Positions 27,390 to 36,296 of a stretch of DNA of 64,000 nucleotides are shown here, in pieces. The position numbers were made by a program, and so were the translations under genes. The stretch lies in the NCBI RefSeq assembly GCF_013375035.1, contig NZ_CP056032.1:5640001-5704000 (forward strand). Reading direction: 5' to 3'. Origin of the DNA: Spirosoma sp. KUDC1026. Lineage in GTDB: Bacteria; Bacteroidota; Bacteroidia; Cytophagales; Spirosomataceae. Every line of letters starts with the position of its first letter. The stretch's first letter is position 1. The notes beneath the pieces are model-generated. The model was not told where the DNA came from. It ran no database searches and was given only the letters and a program-made list of their open reading frames with translations.

Positions 27390-28790
27390 CTACAGGTGAA
27401 TTGCCTCGCCGTAGGCAGCTTCGGTAGCGTCTTTAATAGCTTCCGACATGGTTGGGTGCGGGTGAACCGCTTTCAGAATTTCTTCGCCCGTGGTTTCCAG
27501 TTTACGAGCGGCTACTACCTCAGCAATCATTTCGGTTACGTTGTTACCGATGAAGTGAGCGCCGAGGAACTCGCCATATTTCGCATCGAAAATAACTTTT
27601 ACAAAACCTTCTGGCGTACCAGCGGCTTTGGCCTTACCCGATGCGGTGAATGGAAACTTACCAACTTTTAGTTCGTAACCAGCTTCGCGAGCTGCTTTTT
27701 CAGTGTATCCTACTGACGCAATTTCGGGCGTGCAGTACGTACAGCCGGGAATGTTGTTGTAGTTCAACGGTTCAACGTGCGGCTGACCAGCGATTTTCTC
27801 GACACAAATAATGGCTTCGGCCGAGGCTACGTGTGCCAGTGCCTGCCCCTTCGTTACGTCGCCAATCGCATAGTACCCTTCTACGTTGGTCCGGTAGTAA
27901 TCATCCGTAACGATTTTACCGCGATCCAGGGCGATACCTACTTCTTCCAGACCGATGTTCTCAACGTTGGCAACTACGCCAGCCGCTGACAGCACTACGT
28001 CTACGTCAAAGGTTTTCTCGCCGTCCGGCGTCTTCACGAACACTTTGCAGCCATTACCGCTGGTATCGACTTTCGTTACTTCGGATTTTGTGAAGATATC
28101 GACCCCTAACTTCTTGTACTGCTTAGCCAGCTCTTTCGAGATATCTTCGTCTTCAACAGGTACTACGTTCGGCAGGAACTCAACGATCGTTACTTTCGTG
28201 CCCATACTAGCATACACGTAAGCAAACTCAACACCAATAGCGCCAGAACCGATAACCAGCATGGTGTCTGGTTTTTTCTCCAGCGTCATTGCCTTCCGGT
28301 ATTCAATGACTTTTTCGCCGTCGATGGGAACGTTTGGCAGTTGACGCGCCCGGCCACCGGTAGCAACGATAATATGCTTGGCTTCGTATACCGTCGTTTT
28401 ACCATCTTTATCCGTTACTTCAACTTTCTTACCTGGTTGAACTTTACCAACGCCACTGATAACGTCGATTTTATTTTTCTTCATCAGGAACTGGACGCCC
28501 TTGCTCATGCTATCGGCAACGCCCCGGCTCCGTTTGATCACGGCACCGAAATCAGCCGTTGATTCACCCTGAACGGTGATTCCGTAATCGGCAGAGTGTT
28601 TGATATATTCAAAAACCTGCGCTGACTTCAGCAGCGCTTTGGTGGGGATGCATCCCCAGTTCAGACAGATACCGCCGAGGCTTTCGCGCTCGATAACGGC
28701 CGTTTTTAACCCTAATTGCGATGCCCGAATGGCGGCTACGTAACCGCCAGGCCCGCTACCCACAACGATGACGTCGTATTGTGCAGCCAT
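27390..28790 (-). CDS. lpdA: Dihydrolipoyl dehydrogenase
   Basis: 466 aa. The FAD-binding GSGPGGYVAAIRASQLGLK, the redox disulfide C42/C47 in GGICLNWGCIPTKAL, the NAD-binding GSGAIGVEFAYVYASMG and the C-terminal AVHPHPTMSE with the catalytic His are all present. It is the E3 component reoxidising lipoamide in pyruvate and 2-oxoglutarate dehydrogenase complexes. It stands alone, without E1/E2 genes nearby. Confidence 0.97.
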   Translation of the reverse strand: MAAQYDVIVVGSGPGGYVAAIRASQLGLKTAVIERESLGGICLNWGCIPTKALLKSAQVFEYIKHSADYGITVQGESTADFGAVIKRSRGVADSMSKGVQFLMKKNKIDVISGVGKVQPGKKVEVTDKDGKTTVYEAKHIIVATGGRARQLPNVPIDGEKVIEYRKAMTLEKKPDTMLVIGSGAIGVEFAYVYASMGTKVTIVEFLPNVVPVEDEDISKELAKQYKKLGVDIFTKSEVTKVDTSGNGCKVFVKTPDGEKTFDVDVVLSAAGVVANVENIGLEEVGIALDRGKIVTDDYYRTNVEGYYAIGDVTKGQALAHVASAEAIICVEKIAGQPHVEPLNYNNIPGCTYCTPEIASVGYTEKAAREAGYELKVGKFPFTASGKAKAAGTPEGFVKVIFDAKYGEFLGAHFIGNNVTEMIAEVVAARKLETTGEEILKAVHPHPTMSEAIKDATEAAYGEAIHL

Positions 28791-28846
28791 TATTCTCTTT
28801 TGACTAATATGGATTAAACAGGTGTACTACCCTCAAAAACAGAACG

Positions 28847-28881
28847 CAAAGGTAGGCGGAAAAGTTGATACCGGAGCCAAA
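28847..28881 (-). promoter_or_regulatory. Promoter of lpdA
   Basis: TACCTTTG (28854-28847) with TTTG (28881-28878) upstream, spacer 23 nt, the long end of the usual range. The leader would be about 50 nt. Confidence 0.55.
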
Positions 28882-28905
28882 CCCATTAAGGACCTTCTTT
28901 TGTTC

Positions 28906-28913
28906 TATCTTTG
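28906..28913 (+). promoter_or_regulatory. -7 box of prfB
   Basis: TATCTTTG fits TAnnTTTG, 31 bp before the prfB ATG. No TTG at the expected -33 distance. It is divergent from the lpdA promoter. Confidence 0.5.
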
Positions 28914-28944
28914 CCAAGTCTAAATTTTAACAAACGACAAGTTC

Positions 28945-30022
28945 ATGACAACTGATCAGTTGACCGACTTGAGGGCCAGAGTAGAGGCTCTAAGGGGGTA
29001 TCTTTGACTACGACAACAAGAAAACGCAGCTAGCCGAACTTGAACAGCAGACGTTCCAGCCGGAGTTCTGGACCGATGCGGCCCGCGCCGAAGGCGTAAT
29101 GAAACAGGTGCGGGGTCTAAAAAGCTGGACGACGGGCTACGAGCGTCTGAACAGTCAGTTTGGCGATCTGGAAACGCTATTCGAGTTTTATGAAGCGGGG
29201 GATGTGAGCGAAGACGAAGTTGATGCCGAAGGCGAAAAAGTCAACTCAACGCTCGAGGAACTGGAACTCAAGAAAATGCTTGGTAACGAGGAAGACCAGC
29301 TAAGTGCCGTTCTGGAAATCAACGCGGGTGCTGGTGGTACCGAAAGCCAGGACTGGGCCGACATGCTGTACCGGATGTATATGCGCTGGGCTGAAAAGCA
29401 CGGCTATAACTTGAAGCAGGTCGATTACCAGGAAGGCGATACGGCCGGTATTAAATCGGCGACGATTGAAGTCGACGGGGCGCTGGCATATGGTTTTCTG
29501 AAGTCTGAGAACGGTGTGCACCGGTTGGTACGCATCTCACCATTCGATTCGAACGCCCGGCGCCATACGTCATTTGCCTCTGTTTTTGCCTACCCGCTGG
29601 TCGATGATACGATCGAAATCGACGTCAATCCAGCCGATATTGACTGGGATACGTTCCGTTCGGGGGGAGCTGGCGGCCAGAATGTAAACAAAGTAGAAAC
29701 TGCCGTTCGCCTTCGCCACAAACCCTCGGGACTGATTATCGAATGCCAGCAGGAACGGAGCCAGCTCCAGAACAAAGAGGTGGCCATGCGTTTACTGAAA
29801 TCGAAGCTTTACGAGATCGAAGTGCAAAAACGGAACGCGGCCCGCGCCGAAGTGGAAGCGGGCAAGCAAAAAATCGAATGGGGATCGCAGATACGCTCAT
29901 ACGTACTGGACGACCGTCGGGTAAAGGATCACCGCACTGGTTATCAGACATCCAATACTGAAGCTGTGCTGGACGGAGACATTGATCCGTTTATCAAGGC
30001 ATTCCTGCTCGAGCAGGAATAA
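28945..30022 (+). CDS. prfB: Peptide chain release factor 2, with programmed +1 frameshift
   Basis: The product is about 358 aa. Translation starts at ATG 28945 ([20 protein letters not shown]), meets TGA at 29005 after 20 codons, and continues in the +1 frame from GAC 29006 to 30022. The peptidyl-tRNA hydrolysis motif GGQ is in [11 protein letters not shown]. The codon recognition domain lies before it. RF2 reads UAA and UGA. The in-frame UGA makes its own synthesis depend on RF2 level. No other gene is linked; a strong terminator follows. Confidence 0.97.
28993..29008 (+). other. prfB programmed frameshift site
   Basis: AGGGGG (28993-28998), a Shine-Dalgarno-like stimulator, lies 3 nt before CTT, followed by TGA C. 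This is the classic RF2 recoding signal AGGGGGTATCTTTGAC. Confidence 0.95.
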
Positions 30023-30040
30023 TTTTCAGACAGGTATATA

Positions 30041-30080
30041 CAGGAAAGCCCACTGATTTCTGATTCAGTGGGCTTTCCTG
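30041..30080. terminator. Bidirectional terminator after prfB
   Basis: A perfect 16-bp inverted repeat (CAGGAAAGCCCACTGA, loop 8 nt) between convergent prfB and the lipoprotein gene. Confidence 0.85.
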
Positions 30081-30099
30081 TTGTTTATGCTGCGTATCA

Positions 30100-31167
30100 T
30101 CAATCCCGGAAAACAAACTTCGTTGCCGTTCCCGCCGTCACAGTGGAGTCGATTAGAGCTCCGCCCGGCTGGTACCGTAACACATAGCCGAACTGTCCAG
30201 CCGGTGCCGCAATCCCGCCATAGATCACCCCCGTTCTTGGGTCGGTTCCTATACTTGAAAACACGCGCGAAATGAAGGGAACAGGCGGTAAACTCGTATC
30301 AGTTACCAGGACCCGGTATGTCGCTCCTCTTAGTCGGTTCACTAACGGATCAAAATAAGCGTTCACGACGTAAAACGTTTGCTTATCGGCGCTCAGCGAG
30401 ATTGAAACGGGGTTCTGATTGCCTGTGCCCACCACAAACCGGGTTTCTATCGTCTTACTACTTGGGTTGATACGGACCATCTCCCGGGTCGATAGTACGT
30501 ATGCCCATAATTTACCATTGGCATCAACGGCAATGGGGTTTACGTTGGTGCCCACTACAATTCCAGGCTCTTTTACTAGATCTTTTTCAGTATCAATTAC
30601 CGTCAGTGAAGCTCCTCCCTGCACGTTGCCAACAAACGCTTCGTAGTCGGCGGCCACAACGCGCTCGGCACCGGCAGCTACCGGAATTTTTTTTGTTACG
30701 GCTCGGGCCGCCAGATCAACGACCAGTACGTAGGAAGCCGCGTTGCTGTCAGTACCCCGGCAGGTGATGTATGCTTTATTTGGACCGGCGGCCCCAACAA
30801 ATCGAGGATTCTCTACATCGGGAGCGGAAAGCGATGCCAGCTGAGCAAAGGTACCCACGCTGACAATCTCGACTTTGTCCTGTCCGGCGGTACTGTTGTC
30901 AACCAGGATTACGCCTTTTCCGTTGATCTCGGCATAGTCCTGTACCGATCCACCCAGCGTTCTGGCATTGACGGCGTTAAATACATCGAATTCAAAAGCC
31001 CCCCCCGCCCGGGGGATAAACGTAATAGACCCGTTGTTAGCACTGCCCGTGTTAACGACGTAAGCACCCGATTCGTAAGGCAGCACTTCGGGTTCGGTTA
31101 CTCGGCAGCCCGTCAAACACAACATTAGTAATGCTGGTACGGATCTGACTAACCTTTGTTTCTTCAT
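30100..31167 (-). CDS. Lipoprotein with YncE-like beta-propeller
   Basis: 355 aa. The signal peptide ends in a lipobox (LCLTGC, Cys near 21), so it is predicted to be a lipoprotein. The rest is made of short repeated beta segments such as PRFVGAAGPNKAYITCRG and NPIAVDANGKLWAYVLS, typical of DUF5074/YncE-like seven-bladed propellers. No catalytic residues can be read. Bacteroidota often use such surface propellers together with TonB-dependent receptors, but none is adjacent. Confidence 0.75.
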   Translation of the reverse strand: MKKQRLVRSVPALLMLCLTGCRVTEPEVLPYESGAYVVNTGSANNGSITFIPRAGGAFEFDVFNAVNARTLGGSVQDYAEINGKGVILVDNSTAGQDKVEIVSVGTFAQLASLSAPDVENPRFVGAAGPNKAYITCRGTDSNAASYVLVVDLAARAVTKKIPVAAGAERVVAADYEAFVGNVQGGASLTVIDTEKDLVKEPGIVVGTNVNPIAVDANGKLWAYVLSTREMVRINPSSKTIETRFVVGTGNQNPVSISLSADKQTFYVVNAYFDPLVNRLRGATYRVLVTDTSLPPVPFISRVFSSIGTDPRTGVIYGGIAAPAGQFGYVLRYQPGGALIDSTVTAGTATKFVFRD

Positions 31168-31236
31168 GGAAATGATGGAGCCAATGCCCCCAGGTTTATC
31201 AGGAGGGCGGTAAAATATTGCCCATCGTGAGGATTA

Positions 31237-31244
31237 CAAAGATA
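31237..31244 (-). promoter_or_regulatory. -7 box of the propeller lipoprotein gene
   Basis: TATCTTTG (31244-31237) matches TAnnTTTG, 70 bp before the ATG. No good -33 TTG. Confidence 0.45.
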
Positions 31245-31311
31245 GACGTGCTAGGTTTGCTTTTAAAACGTATTGATAAATCGACCGGGTAAATCCCGGT
31301 ACAGGGGGCAG

Positions 31312-32082
31312 ATGAAACAGGGATTATGGTCATTGGCGGGGCAACGCGCCCTAGTCACGGGTGGCACAAAAGGAATCGGTGAAGCAATCGTTCAACAGTT
31401 TCTGGATTTTGGGGCTTCCGTATTTATTGTGGCTCGTGATAATGACCTCCTGCAAGAGCAACTTACGACGTACCGCCAGCAGGGACACACCGTGTTCGGT
31501 CTGGCGGCTGACCTGAGCCAGCCAGGAACCGCCAGCCAGATCATACAGGCCGTAAGTCAGGAATGGGATCGTCTGGATATTCTGGTTAATAACGTTGGTA
31601 CCAACATCCGAAAACCCACCATCGAGTATAGTCCTGTTGAGTACGACCATGTCGTTACGACCAACATGCGGTCGGTTTACGAACTGTGTCAGGCGGCTTA
31701 TCAACTACTAAAAACATCCGGCAACGGTAAGATCATAATGGTGTCGTCGGTATCTGCCCTTACGCATACCAGCAGCGGTTCGCTGTATGGCATGACAAAA
31801 GCCGCGCTTCTCCAACTAACGCGCAACCTGGCTGTTGAGTGGGCTGCCGATAACATTCGGGTAAATGCTGTGGCGCCCTGGTACATCAGAACCCCACTGG
31901 CAGCCGCCGTCCTCAACAATCCCGAAAAAATGGCGGGTATACTGGCCCGTACTCCCATGAAACGGGTGGGTGATCCCGAAGAAATCGCGTCTATCGTTTC
32001 GTTCCTCAGTATGCCCGCGTCGAGCTACGTAACGGGTCAGACGCTTGCGGCCGATGGCGGTCTGCTGGCCTGGGGGTATTAG
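31312..32082 (+). CDS. Short-chain dehydrogenase/reductase, tropinone reductase-like
   Basis: 256 aa from ATG 31312 ([18 protein letters not shown]); an upstream TTG at 31273 is less likely. The classical SDR signatures are TGGTKGIG near residue 17, NNVGTN near 93, the Ser of the MVSSVSAL segment and the YGMTK catalytic Tyr/Lys near 159. The [11 protein letters not shown] wording resembles the tropinone reductase branch. It should use NAD(P)(H) on a hydroxyl/carbonyl substrate, which cannot be named. It is monocistronic, between the lipoprotein and the redox cluster. Confidence 0.87.
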   Translation: MKQGLWSLAGQRALVTGGTKGIGEAIVQQFLDFGASVFIVARDNDLLQEQLTTYRQQGHTVFGLAADLSQPGTASQIIQAVSQEWDRLDILVNNVGTNIRKPTIEYSPVEYDHVVTTNMRSVYELCQAAYQLLKTSGNGKIIMVSSVSALTHTSSGSLYGMTKAALLQLTRNLAVEWAADNIRVNAVAPWYIRTPLAAAVLNNPEKMAGILARTPMKRVGDPEEIASIVSFLSMPASSYVTGQTLAADGGLLAWGY

Positions 32083-32191
32083 TTAGTTTCACATTTTTTT
32101 TCTGGCAACGCAACCCGATTCGGGAATCCTCCGTATTGGCGAATGAACCGGTTCAACTGTTCAGTTTTTCATCTTAAACACAGTTGACACA

Positions 32192-33028
32192 ATGTATTCA
32201 TTCATCAAATCCGCTCGCCTGATGGTAGTGGTTACTGCGCTTACTGTACTGATCGTTTCCTGCCGTCAGAGCGATACAACGCCGGCACCGGATCTGGCTA
32301 TTGGTAGTACGTCGCTAGGTAATGTCCTGACAGCAGAATCCGGTCGAACACTTTACTTCTTTGCTCCCGACGCGAACGGCAATGCGAATTGCACGGGAAC
32401 CTGCCGCGAAACCTGGCCTATTTTTTACCAGGAAACGCCGATGTTAGGTGGTAATCTCAAAGCCGCAGATTTTACCACCATCACCCGGGCGGACGGTGAC
32501 AAGCAGACCGCTTATAAAGGCTGGCCACTGTATTACTACAAAAATGATACGAAGGCGGGCGACGTAGCCGGGGAGAACATCGGCAACGTGTGGTACGTAG
32601 CGAAGCCCAATTACACCGTCCTGATTGGTTCGGGACAACTTGTTGGTCAGGATGGCAAGAACTACACGAGTGACACAAAAGAAGGAACAGGTAATTCGCT
32701 GTTTTTAACAGACAGCCTCGGGACTACCCTCTACGCCTTCGCCAACGATAAGAAGAACAAAAACAATTATACCAAAGCTGATCTGAGCAACAACCCTGTC
32801 TGGCCCTTATTTGAAAGCTCGGTTGGTGAGATTCCGTCGGCGCTGAGCAAAGCTGATTTCAGTACGACTTCGGTCTTTGGTCGCACGCAGCTTACGTATA
32901 AGGGCTGGCCGCTTTATTATTTCGGTAATGATCAATTCAAGCGGGGAAGCACGAAGGGAGTAAGCGTACCAAGACCCGGCGTCTGGCCGGTTGTTTATAA
33001 AACCACAGCAGACGCACCAGCTAACTAA
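32192..33028 (+). CDS. Lipoprotein with four Yx(FWY)xxD repeats (COG4315 type)
   Basis: 278 aa. Lipobox IVSC places the lipid on Cys24. Four copies of the Y-x-[FWY]-x-x-D motif are found: YFFAPD (55), YYYKND (114), YAFAND (181) and YYFGND (242), with paired GWPLYY and TWPIF/VWPLF segments. This is the two-unit lipoprotein family PF03640, whose function is unknown. A Cys pair (CTGTC, 67-71) is in the first half only. It is 19 bp upstream of the ECF sigma gene and starts the redox cluster. Confidence 0.85.
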   Translation: MYSFIKSARLMVVVTALTVLIVSCRQSDTTPAPDLAIGSTSLGNVLTAESGRTLYFFAPDANGNANCTGTCRETWPIFYQETPMLGGNLKAADFTTITRADGDKQTAYKGWPLYYYKNDTKAGDVAGENIGNVWYVAKPNYTVLIGSGQLVGQDGKNYTSDTKEGTGNSLFLTDSLGTTLYAFANDKKNKNNYTKADLSNNPVWPLFESSVGEIPSALSKADFSTTSVFGRTQLTYKGWPLYYFGNDQFKRGSTKGVSVPRPGVWPVVYKTTADAPAN

Positions 33029-33047
33029 GTTGACTTAAGTCGTAACG

Positions 33048-33626
33048 ATGGCGAACGTACCCCACATGCCTCCCCTACCCGACCTGCTGGCCGGTTGCCT
33101 GCGCAACCAGCGGCAGAGTCAGGAGCTGCTATACAAGCAGTTTTACGGGTATGCCATGAGCGTTTGTCTGCGTTATGCCCCTACCCGCGACAGTGCACTG
33201 GAGGTTCTGAACGACGGTTTCCTGAAAGTATTTACCCGCCTGGATCAGTATGACTCCGCTCAACCGTTCAAAGGCTGGCTCCGGCGGATCATGATCAACT
33301 CGGCCGTTGATCATTACCGGCAGGAAGTGCGTCACCACAACCAGGACAACCTTGAGCAGGCCGAGCAGCTTAGCGCACCGGATGCTGTCGATGCGTACAG
33401 CCAACTGGCTCACGAAGACCTGCTGATGTTGATTCAGCGACTATCACCAGCCTATCGGCTGGTTTTTAACCTGTATGTTATGGATGGATTTACGCACGAA
33501 GAAATTGCCGGACAACTCGGCATTTCGGTAGGCGCGTCTAAATCAAATCTGGCCCGCGCTCGGGAAAACTTGCGCCAATTATTGAAGCAAATCAATCAGG
33601 ACGAGTATGCAAGAGTTAACCGATGA
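33048..33626 (+). CDS. ECF-type RNA polymerase sigma factor
   Basis: 192 aa. Region 2 is visible as CLRYAPTRDSALEVLNDGFL with AQPFKGWLRRIMINSAVDHY, and region 4 as LSPAYRLVFNLYVMDGFTHE, then EIAGQLGISVGASKSNLARA. These factors direct polymerase to a small regulon in response to an envelope signal. Its 3' end overlaps by 20 nt the next gene, which begins like an anti-sigma factor, so the two are likely translationally coupled. Confidence 0.9.
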   Translation: MANVPHMPPLPDLLAGCLRNQRQSQELLYKQFYGYAMSVCLRYAPTRDSALEVLNDGFLKVFTRLDQYDSAQPFKGWLRRIMINSAVDHYRQEVRHHNQDNLEQAEQLSAPDAVDAYSQLAHEDLLMLIQRLSPAYRLVFNLYVMDGFTHEEIAGQLGISVGASKSNLARARENLRQLLKQINQDEYARVNR

Positions 33627-35070
33627 CCAATTGGACGGACTCTTCAGAAAGTCGGCTGAAGAGTTTGAGCCAGAGTTCGATGCAGCCGCTTGGCAGGCGA
33701 TGCAGCAGCAACTTAATGATCGTGATAAAACACTGTTCTGGAGTAAGTTACTACGCTGGGGTATGCCCGCTCTGGTCCTGCTCCTGGTAACGGGTGGTAG
33801 TTGGTACGTTTATGAAAACCGCTGGCCAAAACCTGCGGCTGCCATCAATGTGACAGCGGGTTCATCAATAGAGGTTCCTGTAGCAAAACAAGATGGGGAG
33901 CCTATTTTCCATTCTGTCAAGCCACCTTATGAGCAGCTTTTGCCGGATCAACCCGCCCCAGTCCAGGACGAACCAACGCGCGTTGGTGAAGTAATCACAG
34001 CAATTCCTGGAGGACCGGCAGAAGCACGTACCGAAACAGCGAAAAAGATAACCGAGAGTCGAATTTCTGTCCCAACTAGCCGCCGTTCAGAAGTAGTAAG
34101 GGCAAGGGTTGTTCCATCATCAGCTCCTACGTCTGCTCCGTTTGTCCCGTCAACAGATCGTCGGGTGGGGGTGTCACAATCACGTAAACCCAGCACTACT
34201 GCCCATCGAGGAGCTAGTGCGGCAACTTTTGTTCAGCGCAATGTCCCACCGCCTGTTTATCAGAATCCGGTGGCGTCACGGCCGAATGATGGTAGTCTGA
34301 ATCCAGATCAACTGGTGCCGGAAACGGCTTTGCCCGTTGCGTTACCGGGTCTGGATACTTTAGCCAATAAGCAAGCCCGGTGGCCAGCGGCAGATGCATT
34401 GTCGCGACACGAAGTCGCTCAACCTGTGGTTGACGTACCGATGGTTACTCCATCGGTTCAGGAAAGGAGTTTCAATGTCCGGCTGCTGGTTTCGCCGGAC
34501 CTAAGCAGCGTTGGCCTGAAAGACTTCCAGCGGCCGGGTACAAATTTCGGCGCTTTGCTCGAATATCAGTTTGCCACTCGCTGGCGGGTTCAGGCGGGGG
34601 TGTTACGTAGCGTAAAGGTTTACGAGTCGCCCGCTGGTCGTTACGAGTGGAGTAGCAATACTTGGCTGGTTCAGCCGGAAAGTGTCTACGGGCGTTGCAA
34701 CATGCTGGACATTCCGCTTAACCTACGCTATGATTTTGCCCTTCGCCCCCGGCCGGATGGCCGCAAGAATCGCTGGTTTGTCAGTAGTGGTGTCACTACG
34801 TACATCATGCTACGGGAGGACTATAGCTACAACTACGCGAATCCCGTCGATCCAATGATTAATGACAGAGCCCGTCAGTGGACTACGAGCACCGGCGGCT
34901 ATGGATTCAGCCACCTGAATGTATCAGCCGGATACGAACGAACCTTCAGTAAGCGTTTATCGTGGCAGATCGAGCCTTTTTTTAAAGTACCTCTGAAAGG
35001 CGTTGGTTATTACAAACTTAACCTAATAAGTACCGGCGCTTTCTTCTCGTTGCGGTATAAGCTCCGGTAA
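33607..35070 (+). CDS. Anti-sigma-like membrane protein fused to an outer-membrane beta-barrel domain
   Basis: 487 aa. Residues 1-45 (LTDDQLDGLFRKSAEEFEP) are acidic and cytoplasmic-like. A single membrane helix is at about 52-69 (GMPALVLLLVTGGSWYVY). A Pro/Ser/Thr-rich linker of about 220 residues follows. Residues from about 295 to the end (NVRLLVSPDLSS to FFSLRYKLR) alternate polar and aromatic residues like PorT/OmpA-type barrels of Bacteroidota. It overlaps the sigma gene. The arrangement suggests sensing and sigma control in one chain; this is inference. No known anti-sigma zinc motif (HxxxCxxC) is seen. Confidence 0.72.
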   Translation: MQELTDDQLDGLFRKSAEEFEPEFDAAAWQAMQQQLNDRDKTLFWSKLLRWGMPALVLLLVTGGSWYVYENRWPKPAAAINVTAGSSIEVPVAKQDGEPIFHSVKPPYEQLLPDQPAPVQDEPTRVGEVITAIPGGPAEARTETAKKITESRISVPTSRRSEVVRARVVPSSAPTSAPFVPSTDRRVGVSQSRKPSTTAHRGASAATFVQRNVPPPVYQNPVASRPNDGSLNPDQLVPETALPVALPGLDTLANKQARWPAADALSRHEVAQPVVDVPMVTPSVQERSFNVRLLVSPDLSSVGLKDFQRPGTNFGALLEYQFATRWRVQAGVLRSVKVYESPAGRYEWSSNTWLVQPESVYGRCNMLDIPLNLRYDFALRPRPDGRKNRWFVSSGVTTYIMLREDYSYNYANPVDPMINDRARQWTTSTGGYGFSHLNVSAGYERTFSKRLSWQIEPFFKVPLKGVGYYKLNLISTGAFFSLRYKLR

Positions 35071-35139
35071 GTGAGTCGTTTACCCGTGCAACAGCGGAGC
35101 TAATTTATACGTATCAACAACTGTAATCAGATTAATACC

Positions 35140-35604
35140 ATGAAGACCAATCCAACTACCGAATCAATGAACCGTGGCGAATTCCTGCGCAGCCTGGGCT
35201 TAAGCAGCGCGGCCATGATGGCCTTCTATTGCATGGGAACGACACTGACGTCGTGCTCCAAAAGTGACAGCAGTGACCCTGCCCCAATGCCAGGAACCAA
35301 CACGAGTATTGATCTAACTTCTTCAACGGCCAGCGCCCTGAAAACAGTAGGCGGCTACATCTACCAGGGCAGTATGATCATAGCCCGGGTTAATGGAGGT
35401 GGTTACGTCGCTCTGGCGAAAGCCTGTACCCACCAGGGAACAAACGTACAGTACCGCCTGACGCAGAACGATTTTTACTGCCCTAACCACGGTTCAGAGT
35501 TCAGCACGACGGGGGCTGTTGAAATGGGACCGGCAACGCAGGCTTTAGCGGTCTATAAGACAGCCTTAAGTGCGGATGGAAATACGTTAACGATCACGGC
35601 TTAA
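35140..35604 (+). CDS. Rieske [2Fe-2S] protein, exported
   Basis: 154 aa. The N-terminus combines a long hydrophobic stretch and a lipobox-like LTSC (Cys39). The Rieske ligands are C96/H98 in ACTHQG and C114/H117 in CPNHGSEF. No disulfide Cys pair is visible, which fits a low-potential arene-oxygenase type rather than a bc1 type. It would carry electrons outside the cytoplasmic membrane. A b561-like membrane protein is encoded 16 bp downstream. Confidence 0.88.
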   Translation: MKTNPTTESMNRGEFLRSLGLSSAAMMAFYCMGTTLTSCSKSDSSDPAPMPGTNTSIDLTSSTASALKTVGGYIYQGSMIIARVNGGGYVALAKACTHQGTNVQYRLTQNDFYCPNHGSEFSTTGAVEMGPATQALAVYKTALSADGNTLTITA

Positions 35605-35620
35605 CCCGACTCGCTCCTTT

Positions 35621-36292
35621 ATGAAACAGTTCTTTCTAGTTTGTTTCGCCTTCCTGGCGATGGGATCGTTACGGGCGCAGGATACCACAGCCGTTCGGCG
35701 AGACTCTGCTCAGACAACTGGTGATGCTGACGCGCTGCTGGCAGGTCTGTCGGACTCAACCGAAGCGCAGCCACTGCTGCCGCGCAAAATGATTTTTACG
35801 CAGCGAGCGTTCTGGGGTCCCAAAGGATTACTGCGCGTGATGAACGTAGCCCCACTTACGCCCGAGGGGCGGACAAAAGAACTGAAAATCCGCCGGGGGA
35901 TGTTGACGGCTCACCAGATTGGTGGTTTTGTTACGCTGGCCGGTTTTATCGCCCAGGGTTTTCTGGGCGCCAAGCTCTACAATGCTTTTGGCGAGGATTA
36001 TACCCGAATCAAACGCCTGCACGAAGGGGCTGCGACTTTTATCAACGTATCGTACGGCACGACCCTGGCATTGTCACTCACAACGCCCCCACCAATCGTC
36101 GGATCAAAACGTGGTTTTACGACCATTAAACTGCACCGGTATCTGGCCGTTGTTCACCTGACGGGCATGGTAGCCACCAACGTGCTGGCACACATGATCC
36201 AGACGAATTACGAATTAAAACCATATCACCGGATAGCAGCCTATACCACCTTCGGGGCATACGCAGCTTCAATCGTTGCGTTAACTTTCTAA
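35621..36292 (+). CDS. Membrane protein, possibly b561-like heme protein
   Basis: 223 aa. Signal peptide MKQFFLVCFAFLAMGSLRAQ, a mature acidic segment, then about four hydrophobic helices. His residues sit at helix positions: LTAHQIGG, RLHEGAA, KLHRYLAVVHLTG, NVLAHMIQ and PYHRIAA. This pattern suggests heme ligation like cytochrome b561. The assignment is tentative; no strict family motif was recognised. Its place between Rieske and YceI genes supports a redox role. Confidence 0.6.
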   Translation: MKQFFLVCFAFLAMGSLRAQDTTAVRRDSAQTTGDADALLAGLSDSTEAQPLLPRKMIFTQRAFWGPKGLLRVMNVAPLTPEGRTKELKIRRGMLTAHQIGGFVTLAGFIAQGFLGAKLYNAFGEDYTRIKRLHEGAATFINVSYGTTLALSLTTPPPIVGSKRGFTTIKLHRYLAVVHLTGMVATNVLAHMIQTNYELKPYHRIAAYTTFGAYAASIVALTF

Positions 36293-36296
36293 ACGT

